A stretch of 64,000 nucleotides of DNA from Rhizobium deserti (GCF_004358025.1 NZ_SMTL01000006.1:124001-188000), one strand, 5' to 3'. Numbered from the stretch's first letter, positions 49,708-59,459 are shown. The notes: generated by a model not told the origin, from the letters alone. Numbers and translations: made by a program.

Positions 49708-52029
49708 ATGCACGTATTTAACGTCAGGCTCGATCGCATAGACCCTGCGATCACGTTGCTCGTGGCGCAGTTTTCGAGCGAGCATTCCGTAGAAAGCATT
49801 CTGGAGCTCATCTACGACGCCTACCCCGGACACAGATCCGCGGCTAGCGCGCTTGTGATGCGTCCAGATGTCAGGGACACCTTCTCACCTGCAGAGCTTG
49901 AGGTCGCGCTCGAAGGCGCGGTGTCGGGTGACAGCCCATTCCTTGAGCGGCTAGCGGCTGCCTGCCAGGACGGCGAACGGTCGTTTGCCCGCTTCCAGTT
50001 GCTCCCGATCTTCATCCTCCATTTCCACGACGGTAAGGCCGTCTTGTCATCCAACATTAATCCGCTCGTGGACGTCCCACCGGACGTGGAACTGCATCTT
50101 GAGAATTATGACGTCGTCGGAGATATCAGGACGGGGGAGATGCGGCACGTAATGAGCGTGTCCGGTGCGCTGCTTCCACCTTTGGAAAACACCTTCTACG
50201 AAAATCCCTCCGGACGTCGGGCCCGGGCGTTTCTCAGGGTCGGCAACATCCAGTACTCGCGTTTGGCAATCGATAGCGTGACGTTCTGGTTGCTACCTTA
50301 CGTGTTCGAGTGCGAAGCGCTGCTTGTCGACACCTGGTCGCTGTCGTCCATAGCATTTAATACCAGCAGGGTTCTGGCCTCCACCAAACAAGGCAAACCA
50401 ATCCCGGTAGAAATGCTGAGCCAATACCAGGACAACAGTGCCGAGAGGCGCTCCGCTCTAATTGAGATTCTACAGCGCCTTCTCGCCGATGCCGGGGGCG
50501 GAAAGCAAGGCAATACCCTGAAGGTGACCTGCCTCGTAAGTGTCACTCACACGGGTTCGCTGGTCAACGTTCTGATGGAACAAGTCAGGCTTTCGGGACT
50601 GCCGATCGAGTTGAGCTTCGTGGCTGTGTTCAGGTTGGGACCGGGCGACCGGTTCGAGACGCTTTGCGATCTATCGGAAGACCCCGAATTCGAGCCACTT
50701 ACCGCTGAAGAAATGTCAGATCGGTCGGCCGTTCAGATCGACGACAGGGTCTATTTCCCCGTCACCTACACCGATATCCCTTTCGAAGTCGTGCAGCCAC
50801 AGGCCAAGATCTTCAAGCCTTTCGTCGACCTGGTGCAAGGTAGCGGCCTTATATCCGTTCACAGGGACCAGGTAGATGATGGAAAGCCAAGACATCACGC
50901 CGTACATCTGGACACGGAGGTTCTGGCTGGACTGTCGGCCTTCCGCGCGCGCTTTCGGGAAGCCATTCTCGGGCTCGATCCCCTGCCGTCGCTCGTTTTG
51001 TCGCCAGACCACTCGGCTGCGAGAGCGCTGTCCGATCTAGCCTGTCGATTTCTCGAAGAGCACTCTGGCTTGCCTTCCGAGGCAATTTTCCACTCGAATT
51101 TGGATCTCAAAACAGCAGGCCTGGGCGCGAAAGAGGATCTCGCAATCGCCGACCGCTTGGCTCAAACGGAGCCGGATTCGTCGATACTGGTACTCGACGA
51201 CTGCTTCATAACGGGAGCGCGTCTTTCGGGATACCAGACGCGTCTGCGCCAAAGAAACATAACCGCGAAGCTGCATTATCTAGTAGCTGTGGCCCGTCCG
51301 GACGATCTGGCGACCTGGGAGGACTTCAAGAGGAAACTCAGTTTCCGGACGAAGGAGTATAAGCAGTATCATCACGACAACACAGTCACCGCTGTGCTCG
51401 AAATCGTCCTGCCGAACTGGCAGCAAGAGAAATGCCCCTGGTGCCAGGAGCGACTTCTTTACGAGCGCCTTGAATCCGAAGGAGACAAGCTGCCTGGCCG
51501 GTACGGCGCGCGGCGCGTACTCCTGGCGCAGCGGGACCTCGGCCTTAGGGACGATCTTTTTCTGGACCCCGAAATCAGCGAGATCAAACTCTACCCCGCC
51601 TCGATTTTTGCTCCGCCGGACAGCTCTCAGGCCGAGGTTTTCTCGGCCGTTGCAGCCGCCATTCAGGTCCTTCGCATCGCGCCGCCCGCTGGCAAACCGC
51701 GACTTGGCCCCCGCAGACATCCTGTTGCGACCGTTCTCGACTTCAACAAATATCTGCGGACCATGTTCACGGATACCGTTATTCGTGCGTCCTTCCTCAG
51801 AGCTGCAACTTGGGAAGAACTTGTGTATACCGACAGAGAGACGGAGGGGAAACGCTCTGAGCGGATCGCGGAGATAATCGCCAAGAGCGAAGGCGACGAG
51901 GCCAACCTTGCGTTGGAACTCATCCTGGCTGGCGGTCTTATGAAGCTTACTGTTCCGGGCGCTGCCCGGCATGACATCCAGGGCGATGATGATCGAGCGT
52001 TCTTCGAGCTGACAAAAAAGAGACGCTGA
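49708..52029 (+). CDS. Large protein with tandem phosphoribosyltransferase-like domains
   Basis: A 773-residue protein. Residues about 420-540 are a type I PRTase-like domain with the PRPP-binding loop at 493-506 (ILVLDDCFITGARL) and an upstream strand SLVLSPDHSAARALSDLACR. An N-terminal region (about 170-315) looks like a second, decayed copy: FLRVGNIQYSRLAIDSVTFW at its start and CLVSVTHTGSLVNVLMEQVR where the loop would be. A CPWC pair at 576-579 (CPWCQERLLYERL) may hold zinc with other residues. It is the last gene of the thyX-GHKL operon. The start is ATG 49708, 13 bases after the preceding stop; a GTG at 49651 inside that gene is possible. Confidence 0.75.
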   Translation: MHVFNVRLDRIDPAITLLVAQFSSEHSVESILELIYDAYPGHRSAASALVMRPDVRDTFSPAELEVALEGAVSGDSPFLERLAAACQDGERSFARFQLLPIFILHFHDGKAVLSSNINPLVDVPPDVELHLENYDVVGDIRTGEMRHVMSVSGALLPPLENTFYENPSGRRARAFLRVGNIQYSRLAIDSVTFWLLPYVFECEALLVDTWSLSSIAFNTSRVLASTKQGKPIPVEMLSQYQDNSAERRSALIEILQRLLADAGGGKQGNTLKVTCLVSVTHTGSLVNVLMEQVRLSGLPIELSFVAVFRLGPGDRFETLCDLSEDPEFEPLTAEEMSDRSAVQIDDRVYFPVTYTDIPFEVVQPQAKIFKPFVDLVQGSGLISVHRDQVDDGKPRHHAVHLDTEVLAGLSAFRARFREAILGLDPLPSLVLSPDHSAARALSDLACRFLEEHSGLPSEAIFHSNLDLKTAGLGAKEDLAIADRLAQTEPDSSILVLDDCFITGARLSGYQTRLRQRNITAKLHYLVAVARPDDLATWEDFKRKLSFRTKEYKQYHHDNTVTAVLEIVLPNWQQEKCPWCQERLLYERLESEGDKLPGRYGARRVLLAQRDLGLRDDLFLDPEISEIKLYPASIFAPPDSSQAEVFSAVAAAIQVLRIAPPAGKPRLGPRRHPVATVLDFNKYLRTMFTDTVIRASFLRAATWEELVYTDRETEGKRSERIAEIIAKSEGDEANLALELILAGGLMKLTVPGAARHDIQGDDDRAFFELTKKRR

Positions 52030-52968
52030 TCATTGCTGTTCCAGCCACGGCTCCCAGGAGTCTCAACTGTGCTGAGACCTGGGCGACCAATTAAAGATTG
52101 CGATTTCGATCCCATGATCCGGAAAATCGCCTGCCCCTCAAGTTCCGACCCGGTCGACCTCGGGCTAGAGGCGAAGTGAGCGCGATCCGGCGATACAGGA
52201 GCCGCTCTGCCTAAAAATTCTTAGCTCGCCCGGCGAACGACGGCGTATATCGCTGATTCAGTTGTCGAGCGCGCGGCATCGCTCGCCTCTAGGCTGTTCA
52301 GGCTCGGCTACGAGGTGGTCAGATGCTCTACGCTCGCTGCCGCAATTTCGGCGTGCCTCGAAGCAAGTCCCGTTTATGTGCTTACCGCTGCCGTCGCGCA
52401 TGACTCCGGTAGGAACCTCATCCGTTTGATCGCGGCCCATCTCACTTCGACGAGGACAATCGTGCAAACATATGTTTGACATCCTCCGATGCGATTTCGA
52501 TGTCGCTTCGCCGTAGAGGCGGCATTTTCCTTCCGGTACGTCGCTACCTGACCGCCGGCGTGCTGTTGAAACCTCGAGCGGGCTCGTGTGGTTAAACCCG
52601 CCTTTGGGGGCGGAACGGCTTCGTGTCCTACCTCGACAAGTACTTTGCCACATAAACGCGCCGCTCTAGTTCCGGGCAGGACCAGTGGCCCGTGGTTTCA
52701 GGACAGCTGGCAACGTGTGGATCCGGTGTTGTTCACACCCGAGCGACGCTTTCTCAGGCCCGACTGTCGGGAGGCCAAGTCTCCATTTAACGAGACGCCC
52801 TGTTCGCCGTCGGCGATCTTGGAGCGGCGCCCCTCGAATGGCCGCTTCGCCAAGCTCGGTGTTGTCGGCCGCCCGCTTCGCCCGGACACGGGTCCTAAAT
52901 CAGGTACGGTGAACGCCCTGACCGCGCTGGCCACGGCGTCCGTTCGCCCCGGACAACGGTTACCGCCG
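52030..52968. other. Gene-poor gap of nearly 1 kb
   Basis: No supported gene. Open frames here lie on both strands without ribosome sites, and the longest (plus strand from 52588) runs through the VOC gene in the wrong frame. The base composition is like that of neighbours, so it may be decayed coding DNA. Confidence 0.4.
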
Positions 52969-53349
52969 TTAGGATGGTGGTCGCTTAGGGACCTCGCGGA
53001 ACACGAGCTCGATCAGAATCCCACCCGGCGTCCTGACAAACAGACGCCGCTCGCCAAGCTCGGGCAGGTCCATAGTCGAATAGGGCATGCCCTCGACGTC
53101 GAGTGTTCGCCTGAAGTCATCGTAGCCATCGAGGCGAAACGCGACGTGGTCAATGCCCTCTGCGTTCCGGGCGGCAGGAGTGCCGTCACCCGGGATGAGA
53201 TGCACGACCGGCTGGGCACCATCGTAAAGCCAATATCCCGGAAATCCGAATGACGGGCGATATCCGACCACGAGGCCCAAAAGGCCTTCGAGAAATTTCC
53301 TCGTTCCCTCAAGGTCGGCAGTCCGTAGAGTGACGTGATCCAGCCGCAT
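52969..53349 (-). CDS. VOC-fold (glyoxalase-like) protein
   Basis: A 126-residue protein with the beta-alpha-beta-beta-beta repeat of the vicinal oxygen chelate fold. MRLDHVTLRTADLEGTRKFL begins the first half, with the metal His near the N-terminus, and GIDHVAFRLDGYDDFRRTLD the second, with LFVRTPGGILIELVFREVPK near the end carrying the Glu ligand. This is a single-metal glyoxalase or dioxygenase type; the substrate is unknown. It starts 4 bases after the SDR gene and is coupled to it. Confidence 0.85.
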   Translation of the reverse strand: MRLDHVTLRTADLEGTRKFLEGLLGLVVGYRPSFGFPGYWLYDGAQPVVHLIPGDGTPAARNAEGIDHVAFRLDGYDDFRRTLDVEGMPYSTMDLPELGERRLFVRTPGGILIELVFREVPKRPPS

Positions 53350-53353
53350 CTGA

Positions 53354-54064
53354 TCACCCGATCACACCACCGCCATCGACCCGGACATTCGACCCGGTAG
53401 CGAAAGGCGTGGTCATGAGGAAGAGCACCGCATTGGCGACATCGCCTGGTTGCCCGATGGTTTTGGCCGGAAGGCTCGCTGCGACACGCTCGAACATGGA
53501 CTTTCGACTGTCATCCTCCATCTTCGACCACAGCGGCGTGTCTATCAGGCCTGGCGAAACCGAGTTGACCCGTATCGGCGACAATTCGAGCGCCAGGCCA
53601 CGACCAAGGGACTCGAGGGCCGCGTTGATCGCGCCTTGAAGCACTGACGACGCCGACGGACGCTCACTGAGAAAGCCGGAAATTAAAGTGAGCGATCCGC
53701 GTTCGCTTATCCGAGCGGCCCGTGCGATCCGGTACGCTCCCCAGAACTTGCTCTCCATGGCCGTTTTCGCGTCATCGAGCGGTAGCTTGCGGACAGGCCC
53801 GCTCGGTGTCTGCGCGGCAGAGATGACGATATGGTCCCAAGGGTCGCTTTCACGGAAGAACGCCTCGATGGCGATCTCGTCGGCGGTATCTATTATTGCC
53901 GACGAAACGTTGCCAAGGGACTGGCGCGCGGCGGCGAGTTTGTCGGGCGAACGCGAGGCGATCGTCACCTCGGCACCCGCCAGTACGGCGGACTGTGCGA
54001 CGGCGAATCCGATACCGGAGCTGCCGCCGACGACGAGGACACGTTGGTTGGTGAGGGATGGCAT
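53354..54064 (-). CDS. SDR-family protein lacking the YxxxK catalytic pair
   Basis: A 236-residue Rossmann-fold protein with the NAD(P) loop in VLVVGGSSGIGFAVAQSAVL. The Ser is present in SLTLISGFLS, but in place of the usual Y-x3-K it has RPSASSVLQGAINAALESLG, with no Tyr or Lys at the expected positions. Further SDR marks are LALELSPIRVNSVSPGLIDT. A divergent group of SDRs shares this change and may bind the cofactor without oxidoreductase activity or use another residue. The ATG at 54064 has AAGGAGAACG upstream. It is divergent from the LysR gene with a dyad between. Confidence 0.78.
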   Translation of the reverse strand: MPSLTNQRVLVVGGSSGIGFAVAQSAVLAGAEVTIASRSPDKLAAARQSLGNVSSAIIDTADEIAIEAFFRESDPWDHIVISAAQTPSGPVRKLPLDDAKTAMESKFWGAYRIARAARISERGSLTLISGFLSERPSASSVLQGAINAALESLGRGLALELSPIRVNSVSPGLIDTPLWSKMEDDSRKSMFERVAASLPAKTIGQPGDVANAVLFLMTTPFATGSNVRVDGGGVIG

Positions 54065-54122
54065 TTGCGTTCTCCTTGGTTGACCGTGTGCCGCGATATG
54101 CGCACGGAGGAAAGATAGTCGT

Positions 54123-54137
54123 TTGCGGCAGCCGCAA
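54123..54137. promoter_or_regulatory. LysR-type operator candidate (T-N11-A in a dyad)
   Basis: A perfect 15-base dyad TTGCGGC-A-GCCGCAA lies in the 118-base gap between the LysR gene and the SDR-VOC operon. It contains the T-N11-A spacing typical of LysR sites. Its position fits control of both divergent transcripts. Confidence 0.6.
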
Positions 54138-54182
54138 GAATGATCATTGTCGTCAACTGTCTCATGTGATATCAGCAAGAAT

Positions 54183-55073
54183 ATGAGTGACGGTTTCCTC
54201 GACATGCTTGTTTTCGTCCGTGTCACAGAAGCCGGGAGCCTTTCCCGCGCCGCGCGCGAACTCGGTTTTTCGCTTACGGTCGTCAGCCGCAAGCTGTCCC
54301 GCCTCGAGGAACGGCTGGGTGTCCGCCTTGTCAACAGAACGACCCGGTCCCTCACCCTGACCGAAGAGGGCTCCCGATTCTATGACAGAAGCGTACGCAT
54401 CCTCGCTGAAATAGAGGACGCGGAAACGGAAGCCGCGAGCGGAAGGGACTCGGCTATCGGAACTTTGAGGGTAACCGCGACTTTCGCCTTTGGGATAAGA
54501 TGGCTAGCGCCGCTCCTGGCCGAGTTTCAGCAGTCCCACCCATCCCTGAACGTCCGCCTGGACACGGCGGACGGGCTCGTCAACATCGTCGAAGAGGGCT
54601 ACGATCTGGCGGTCAGATTCGGGTCTCTCGCCGATTCCAGCCTAATCGCACGACAGCTCGCGCCGAACAGGCGGGTTATATGCGCTGCGCCCGAGTATCT
54701 TGAGCGGTACGGGCGCCCATCGTCGGTCGAAGACCTCGTTGATCATGACATCGTGTCTTTCGGCGACACTCCGAACACGCACTGGAATTTCGAGGACGGG
54801 CGCTCGGTCAATGTTCGGAGCCGCCTTGGCACGAACAACGGTGAACTCGCCCATCGGTGGGCGTTGCAGGGACGAGGTCTGATCATGAAATCCATATGGG
54901 ACGTTGAGGACGATATTGCGTCGGGAAAGCTGGAGATCGTCCTGCCCGGGGAAAAACTGCCTTCGGCCCCTATACATGCGGTGTTTCCTCACACCCGGCT
55001 GGCCGCTGCGAAGGTTCGCCTCTGCGTGGAATTTCTTGCTACTAGGCTCAAGCGCGCGTCTCGCGAGGCATGA
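54183..55073 (+). CDS. LysR family transcriptional regulator
   Basis: A 296-residue regulator. The N-terminal helix-turn-helix reads VTEAGSLSRAARELGFSLTV followed by SRKLSRLEERLGVRLVNRTT. The effector domain follows (TLRVTATFAFGIRWLAPLLA, NIVEEGYDLAVRFGSL). It resembles the CrgA/AaeR-like group. It is divergent from the SDR-VOC operon, which it probably controls through the dyad at 54123. The ATG at 54183 follows a weak site; the frame is open upstream to 54147. Confidence 0.9.
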   Translation: MSDGFLDMLVFVRVTEAGSLSRAARELGFSLTVVSRKLSRLEERLGVRLVNRTTRSLTLTEEGSRFYDRSVRILAEIEDAETEAASGRDSAIGTLRVTATFAFGIRWLAPLLAEFQQSHPSLNVRLDTADGLVNIVEEGYDLAVRFGSLADSSLIARQLAPNRRVICAAPEYLERYGRPSSVEDLVDHDIVSFGDTPNTHWNFEDGRSVNVRSRLGTNNGELAHRWALQGRGLIMKSIWDVEDDIASGKLEIVLPGEKLPSAPIHAVFPHTRLAAAKVRLCVEFLATRLKRASREA

Positions 55074-55313
55074 CGGGCAAGACTGAAGAATGCCCTCGGT
55101 CAGGGACCCAGACGCAGTCGCTGATAGTCTGGCCTCAACCGTGCCTTGCGTCGCCTTCTACGCCATGGGCTCGGCAGTTCGATGGGAACCTAAGATGATA
55201 AATGGCTTTCTGCAAGCATTGAGGCGTTAGTTAAACTCGCTCCAGGCGCTTTATTCATTCGTAACACAGCCGTTCGTTTCTGCGTCGCAGGCTCGGAAAG
55301 GCTGCCTTTTGCC

Positions 55314-58300
55314 TCACGCGCGGGGAGCCTCCACCGGTAGCGTAAATTCGAACCGGCAACCTGTTGCCCGGGTCTGTGCCAGTCGCATCTGCCCCCCGTG
55401 ATGCTCCACGATCGTGCGACAGATCGAAAGTCCCATTCCCATGCCGTTTGCCTTGGAACTTTCGAACGGACGGAAGATGTTTTCAACGCGGTCGTCAGGA
55501 ATCCCCGGTCCGTTGTCGCTGACTCCGACGACAATGAGCTCGTCGTCCTGCTTGACATCTATAGTAAGCCTCCGGTCATTGTCGCTTGCCTCCCGCATCG
55601 CCTCTATGGCGTTCAGAATAAGGTTTACGAAGACTTGCTGCAGTTGAACACGGTCAACCGGAACCGGCGGCAGCCCTTCGGGAATGTCCAGCTTCAGCGA
55701 GACCTTGGTTTTCTGAAGTTCGCCACGCGTCAAGATCGTGACGTCGGCGATGAGTTCTTTCAAGTCGGTCGGCTCGACGGCCATCGTTTCCTTCCGGAAC
55801 ATCTTCCGAATTCGGGTGACGATATCGCTGGCCCGACGCCCGTCGTCGACGACGTTTTTCAGGCTTGCTACTGCCCGACCGACGTCCGGTACAGGTCTCG
55901 AGAGCCATCGTAACGCCGCTCCGCCGCTTGCGACGATCCCGGTGAGTGGCTGATTGACTTCATGCGCGATGGAAGCGGCGAGTTCGCCCATGCTCGTCGC
56001 GCGCGCGACGTGCTCGAGCTCAGCCTGCACCTCTCTCAGATGGACGGCGCTTTTCTGGAGTTCGAACTCAACCCGCTTGCGTTCGGTAATGTCCATGGTC
56101 GTGCCGACATACTCTATGACCTCGCCTGCTTCGCCTAGAACTATTCGTCCCGTGTAAAGCAACTGTTTAACTGCTCCATTGGGTAGCGTAGCTTGGAATT
56201 CGAACTGCAGGTCCTGCTTGAGTGCCGCTGCCGCCCTCATCGAGCTTTCCAGAAACGCGCGTTCTTCAGGAAGCATTCTCTCCAGCATGTCGCGCATGGT
56301 GCCCCCGACGTCGGCGATCCGGTAGCCGAAGATGTTGCCGTGCTCCTCGGACCACTGAAGCTTGTCGCTCTGGATATTCCAGGCCCAGCTTCCCGTATGG
56401 CTGATGCGCTGCCCTTCGGCTAGCAGAGCCTCGCTCTTCATCAGCGCCTCTTCGGAGTTCTTTCGCTCTATGACAAAGCTCGCCAGCTGCGTGAACCGAT
56501 CGATAGCCTGACGCTCTCGGTCACCCATGGTCCTGCGTCTGTCGGAGTAAACGGCGATCGTGCCGAAAACTGCGCCGCGCGCTGACATAATGGGTGTGGA
56601 CCAGCATGTTCTGATGTTGAACCTTTGAGCTATCTGGCGGACTTCTACCCAAAGCGGGTCGGTTTCCACGTCTTCCACCAGGACCGGCTCGCCGCGAAAC
56701 GCCGCAGTTCCGCAGGAACCCGCTTGCGGCCCGACTGGTATCCCGCCGACCTCCTCGTTGAAGCCTTCTGGCAGTCTGTATCCTCCCGCCGGCCGCAGCG
56801 TCTTGCCGTGCTCGTCCAGGAGCATGATCGAAACGAAGGCGCCGTCACTCAGGACGGTGAGCGTCTGGCAAAGCGAGTCCAAGATTGTTCCGAGCGGCTC
56901 TCCGGAGGCGATCATCTCGAAGGAGCGCTTCTCCCCTGCGAGAAGGATTTCCGCTCTCTTCAGATCGTCGATGTCGCTCTCTGACCCGTAGCATCTGACG
57001 ATTCTTCCAGTGGAGTCGCATAGCGGCTTGGCTCTTACGATGAACCAGCGGTACTCGCCGTCATGCCGACGGAGGCGCGCCTCCAGACCGCTCATTTCCC
57101 TTGTGGTGACGATCCGGTACCACGTCGCAGCCGACTCGGCCCGGTCGTCGGGATGGAAAACATACTTCCAGCCACCGTTACGTGCCTCGTTAGGCGTCAG
57201 CCCCGTATATTCGTACCACTCCTTGTTGAACCATTCGTCTCCCCCGTTTGCGTCCGCGCTCCAGATCATGGACGGCATCGTGTCGTTAGACATCCGGAAC
57301 TCTTGCTCGCTCTCGGCTAGAAGCGCCTTCTCGTGCCTTAGCTCTGCAAAAGACCTACTATTTTCGAGAGCGATCGCAACCTGGGGTGCGACGGCTTGTA
57401 GAACCGCGACAGCCTCCGGATCAAATCCACTGCTTCCTACGGCGAGGCGGAGGAAGAGCACGCCAGCCAGCCGAGATTTCTTGACCAGAGGTATATAGAG
57501 CGCAGTGGCCGCGGGTGGCTTGCCGGACTCCGGCCCCGGCTGAGCGTCGCCCGCGTCGCAGGCCCACACGACCTCCAGCGTTCGAGCCGCTTCCATTACA
57601 TGCGGACTTGATACGTCACTTTCTTGGGCAAGTGTAGGGTCAAGGTCGATCGCCGCGCCATAGGTGCTTGCTTTCCCCTTCGCGTCGACCCAGATCTCAC
57701 CATCCCGCAACTCGAGAAGAATAGCTTCTTCAGCACCCGACATGTGCAAGAAACTTTTGATGATGGTTTCGGAGAGATGGCCCTTTTCGATGGTGGCGGA
57801 AAAGGTCTGCGACATTTCGAGAACGGCAGCTACGAGGCTTCCTGAAGCGTCGGGTGCGCCCACTCTCAGCTTAACAGCGGTCGCATCGGCAAAATATTCC
57901 GGGTAGGCCTCTCCGAGTTGAGCGACTTTTCCGCGCGCGCCCCAGCGCATGTAGCAGTCTCGCGCCTTTACGAAATGGTCATTCGCGGAACGGACGGCGC
58001 CGTATCTGCGATAGAAGCGGCCCGCCGTCTCGTAGGCCAGCGCCTCGTCGGCCAGGAGACCATATCTGGAAGCGAGCTCGATCGACTGTTCGTACAGGCG
58101 CTCAGCCTTCTTGAACTGACCGTCGATGCGCGCGACCTCGGCAAGCCCGAGCAACTGTTTCCCGAGGAATGTCTCGGGGCACGTTGCCGCCCACCGGGCG
58201 AGCCAGTCCACGTTACCGACGATCGTCGCGTAGCTTTCGTCAGGGCCATCTTCGCACATGGCGGCCGATGCCAGCGCCGAAATGAAATGAAAGTCCACGA

Positions 58301-59459
58301 GTTGGATATGGCCCGTCGAGGCCCAGGTTAGGCCTGCAGCTTGCTCCATCGCATGTCTGGCCTTTTCGAACTCGCCATACATGAAAAACGCCTGAGCTTT
58401 TAATATCCAGTAGTAGCAGATATAAGTTGGCGTCTGCGCCGGCACAAAACTGGACTCGAAATCGCGGGCAGAAAAAAGCTTGTCGTCGAAAACGTCGTCA
58501 CTGCCGCGACCTTGCCGCATCGCCTCGACAAACCTGCGTTGCGCGGTCAGGGGCAACAGGTTCGCGACGAAATCCGCCTTTACGACAAGGTCGGTCGATG
58601 TGTCTATTTCGGCGGAGATCTGTTCGAGATCGTCTCCTCGGGCGATCCTATGGGTCACTATCCTGACGTACGCGTAGCAAAGGAAAGGAATGTCGTTGCT
58701 TCGGCTGCGTGCTGCAATGCAGGATCTGGTCAACTCGATCACGTCGCCGAGCGGACGGGTCCAGATTGCGACAAGTTCCAGAAAGGTGATCGCCTTGGGC
58801 TCATATTCCCAGAAGCCGTATCGCTGCACGACCGTGAGAGCGAGTTCGCAAAAAATCATACCGTCCTTGTAACGGCCAAAATGGTGGCCTATGAAAAACC
58901 CGAAAAGGACGAAAGTCAGGACGGCCTGTTCTGTTAGCCCGTACTGCAGCGTGATAGTCACCATGTGGCAGAGCGTGACGCCCAGCAGCCTCTCGTCGGT
59001 GAGATACGCCGAGTTGCTCATCGCGGCGAGCACGCTCATCACCGCTTTCATTTCGTTGTCTTCCATCATGTGAAGATCGACTAGATCCTCAACTGGACGT
59101 CCATCCAGTCTTGCCCAAACGCCAATCGCCTGGGTCTCGAGTTCGAGCTGATCCGGGCGCTCCGGTATGACGATTCCGAATTCCTGAAGGCAGGCAAGCG
59201 CTACGGTGATGCTTTCAGGCACCTCCGATCGACGAAGGTGTAGTTCGATCTGCAGGCAGCAGGCCGCTGCTCTGTCGATCTTGTTCGCGGCCAAGTCCCA
59301 GAGAAGGTTGATGCGCCCCTCTGTCAGGGACAGGTTCTCGGAAGACATGCTTGACTTCGCTATGCCAAGTGCTTCGGCGAATCCCACTGGATCCGTGGCG
59401 TCAGCACCGGACGTCGCGGAAACTTCGGCGTGTCCTGTTGTTTCCTGCTTGGACGACAT
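55314..59459 (-). CDS. Large sensor histidine kinase lacking the family's N-terminal kinase/ATPase part
   Basis: A 1,381-residue cytoplasmic protein. Residues 1-560 are an alpha-helical repeat region like that of trifunctional Ser/Thr kinase-ATPase-histidine kinases (LYEQSIELASRYGLLADEAL, AYETAGRFYRRYGAVRSAND). Then come a GAF-like domain (about 565-720), a PAS domain (about 735-850, MIWSADANGGDEWFNKEWYE), a second GAF (about 860-1010), and a second PAS (about 1025-1145). The kinase core is ASIAHEVNQPLTGIVASGGA with the phospho-His, and LILNAIEAMREASDNDRRLT, DNGPGIPDDRVENIF and GMGMGLSICRTIVEHHGG for ATP binding. Relatives start with a protein kinase and an AAA-like ATPase of about 500-600 residues; these are absent. 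No receiver is fused. Confidence 0.85.
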   Translation of the reverse strand: MSSKQETTGHAEVSATSGADATDPVGFAEALGIAKSSMSSENLSLTEGRINLLWDLAANKIDRAAACCLQIELHLRRSEVPESITVALACLQEFGIVIPERPDQLELETQAIGVWARLDGRPVEDLVDLHMMEDNEMKAVMSVLAAMSNSAYLTDERLLGVTLCHMVTITLQYGLTEQAVLTFVLFGFFIGHHFGRYKDGMIFCELALTVVQRYGFWEYEPKAITFLELVAIWTRPLGDVIELTRSCIAARSRSNDIPFLCYAYVRIVTHRIARGDDLEQISAEIDTSTDLVVKADFVANLLPLTAQRRFVEAMRQGRGSDDVFDDKLFSARDFESSFVPAQTPTYICYYWILKAQAFFMYGEFEKARHAMEQAAGLTWASTGHIQLVDFHFISALASAAMCEDGPDESYATIVGNVDWLARWAATCPETFLGKQLLGLAEVARIDGQFKKAERLYEQSIELASRYGLLADEALAYETAGRFYRRYGAVRSANDHFVKARDCYMRWGARGKVAQLGEAYPEYFADATAVKLRVGAPDASGSLVAAVLEMSQTFSATIEKGHLSETIIKSFLHMSGAEEAILLELRDGEIWVDAKGKASTYGAAIDLDPTLAQESDVSSPHVMEAARTLEVVWACDAGDAQPGPESGKPPAATALYIPLVKKSRLAGVLFLRLAVGSSGFDPEAVAVLQAVAPQVAIALENSRSFAELRHEKALLAESEQEFRMSNDTMPSMIWSADANGGDEWFNKEWYEYTGLTPNEARNGGWKYVFHPDDRAESAATWYRIVTTREMSGLEARLRRHDGEYRWFIVRAKPLCDSTGRIVRCYGSESDIDDLKRAEILLAGEKRSFEMIASGEPLGTILDSLCQTLTVLSDGAFVSIMLLDEHGKTLRPAGGYRLPEGFNEEVGGIPVGPQAGSCGTAAFRGEPVLVEDVETDPLWVEVRQIAQRFNIRTCWSTPIMSARGAVFGTIAVYSDRRRTMGDRERQAIDRFTQLASFVIERKNSEEALMKSEALLAEGQRISHTGSWAWNIQSDKLQWSEEHGNIFGYRIADVGGTMRDMLERMLPEERAFLESSMRAAAALKQDLQFEFQATLPNGAVKQLLYTGRIVLGEAGEVIEYVGTTMDITERKRVEFELQKSAVHLREVQAELEHVARATSMGELAASIAHEVNQPLTGIVASGGAALRWLSRPVPDVGRAVASLKNVVDDGRRASDIVTRIRKMFRKETMAVEPTDLKELIADVTILTRGELQKTKVSLKLDIPEGLPPVPVDRVQLQQVFVNLILNAIEAMREASDNDRRLTIDVKQDDELIVVGVSDNGPGIPDDRVENIFRPFESSKANGMGMGLSICRTIVEHHGGQMRLAQTRATGCRFEFTLPVEAPRA

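Noticed and set aside
52588-53253. Long plus-strand frame through the 52-53 kb gap
   Set aside because: It runs antisense over the VOC gene, has no ribosome site and no recognisable motif; its residue mix is typical of a wrong frame in GC-rich DNA.
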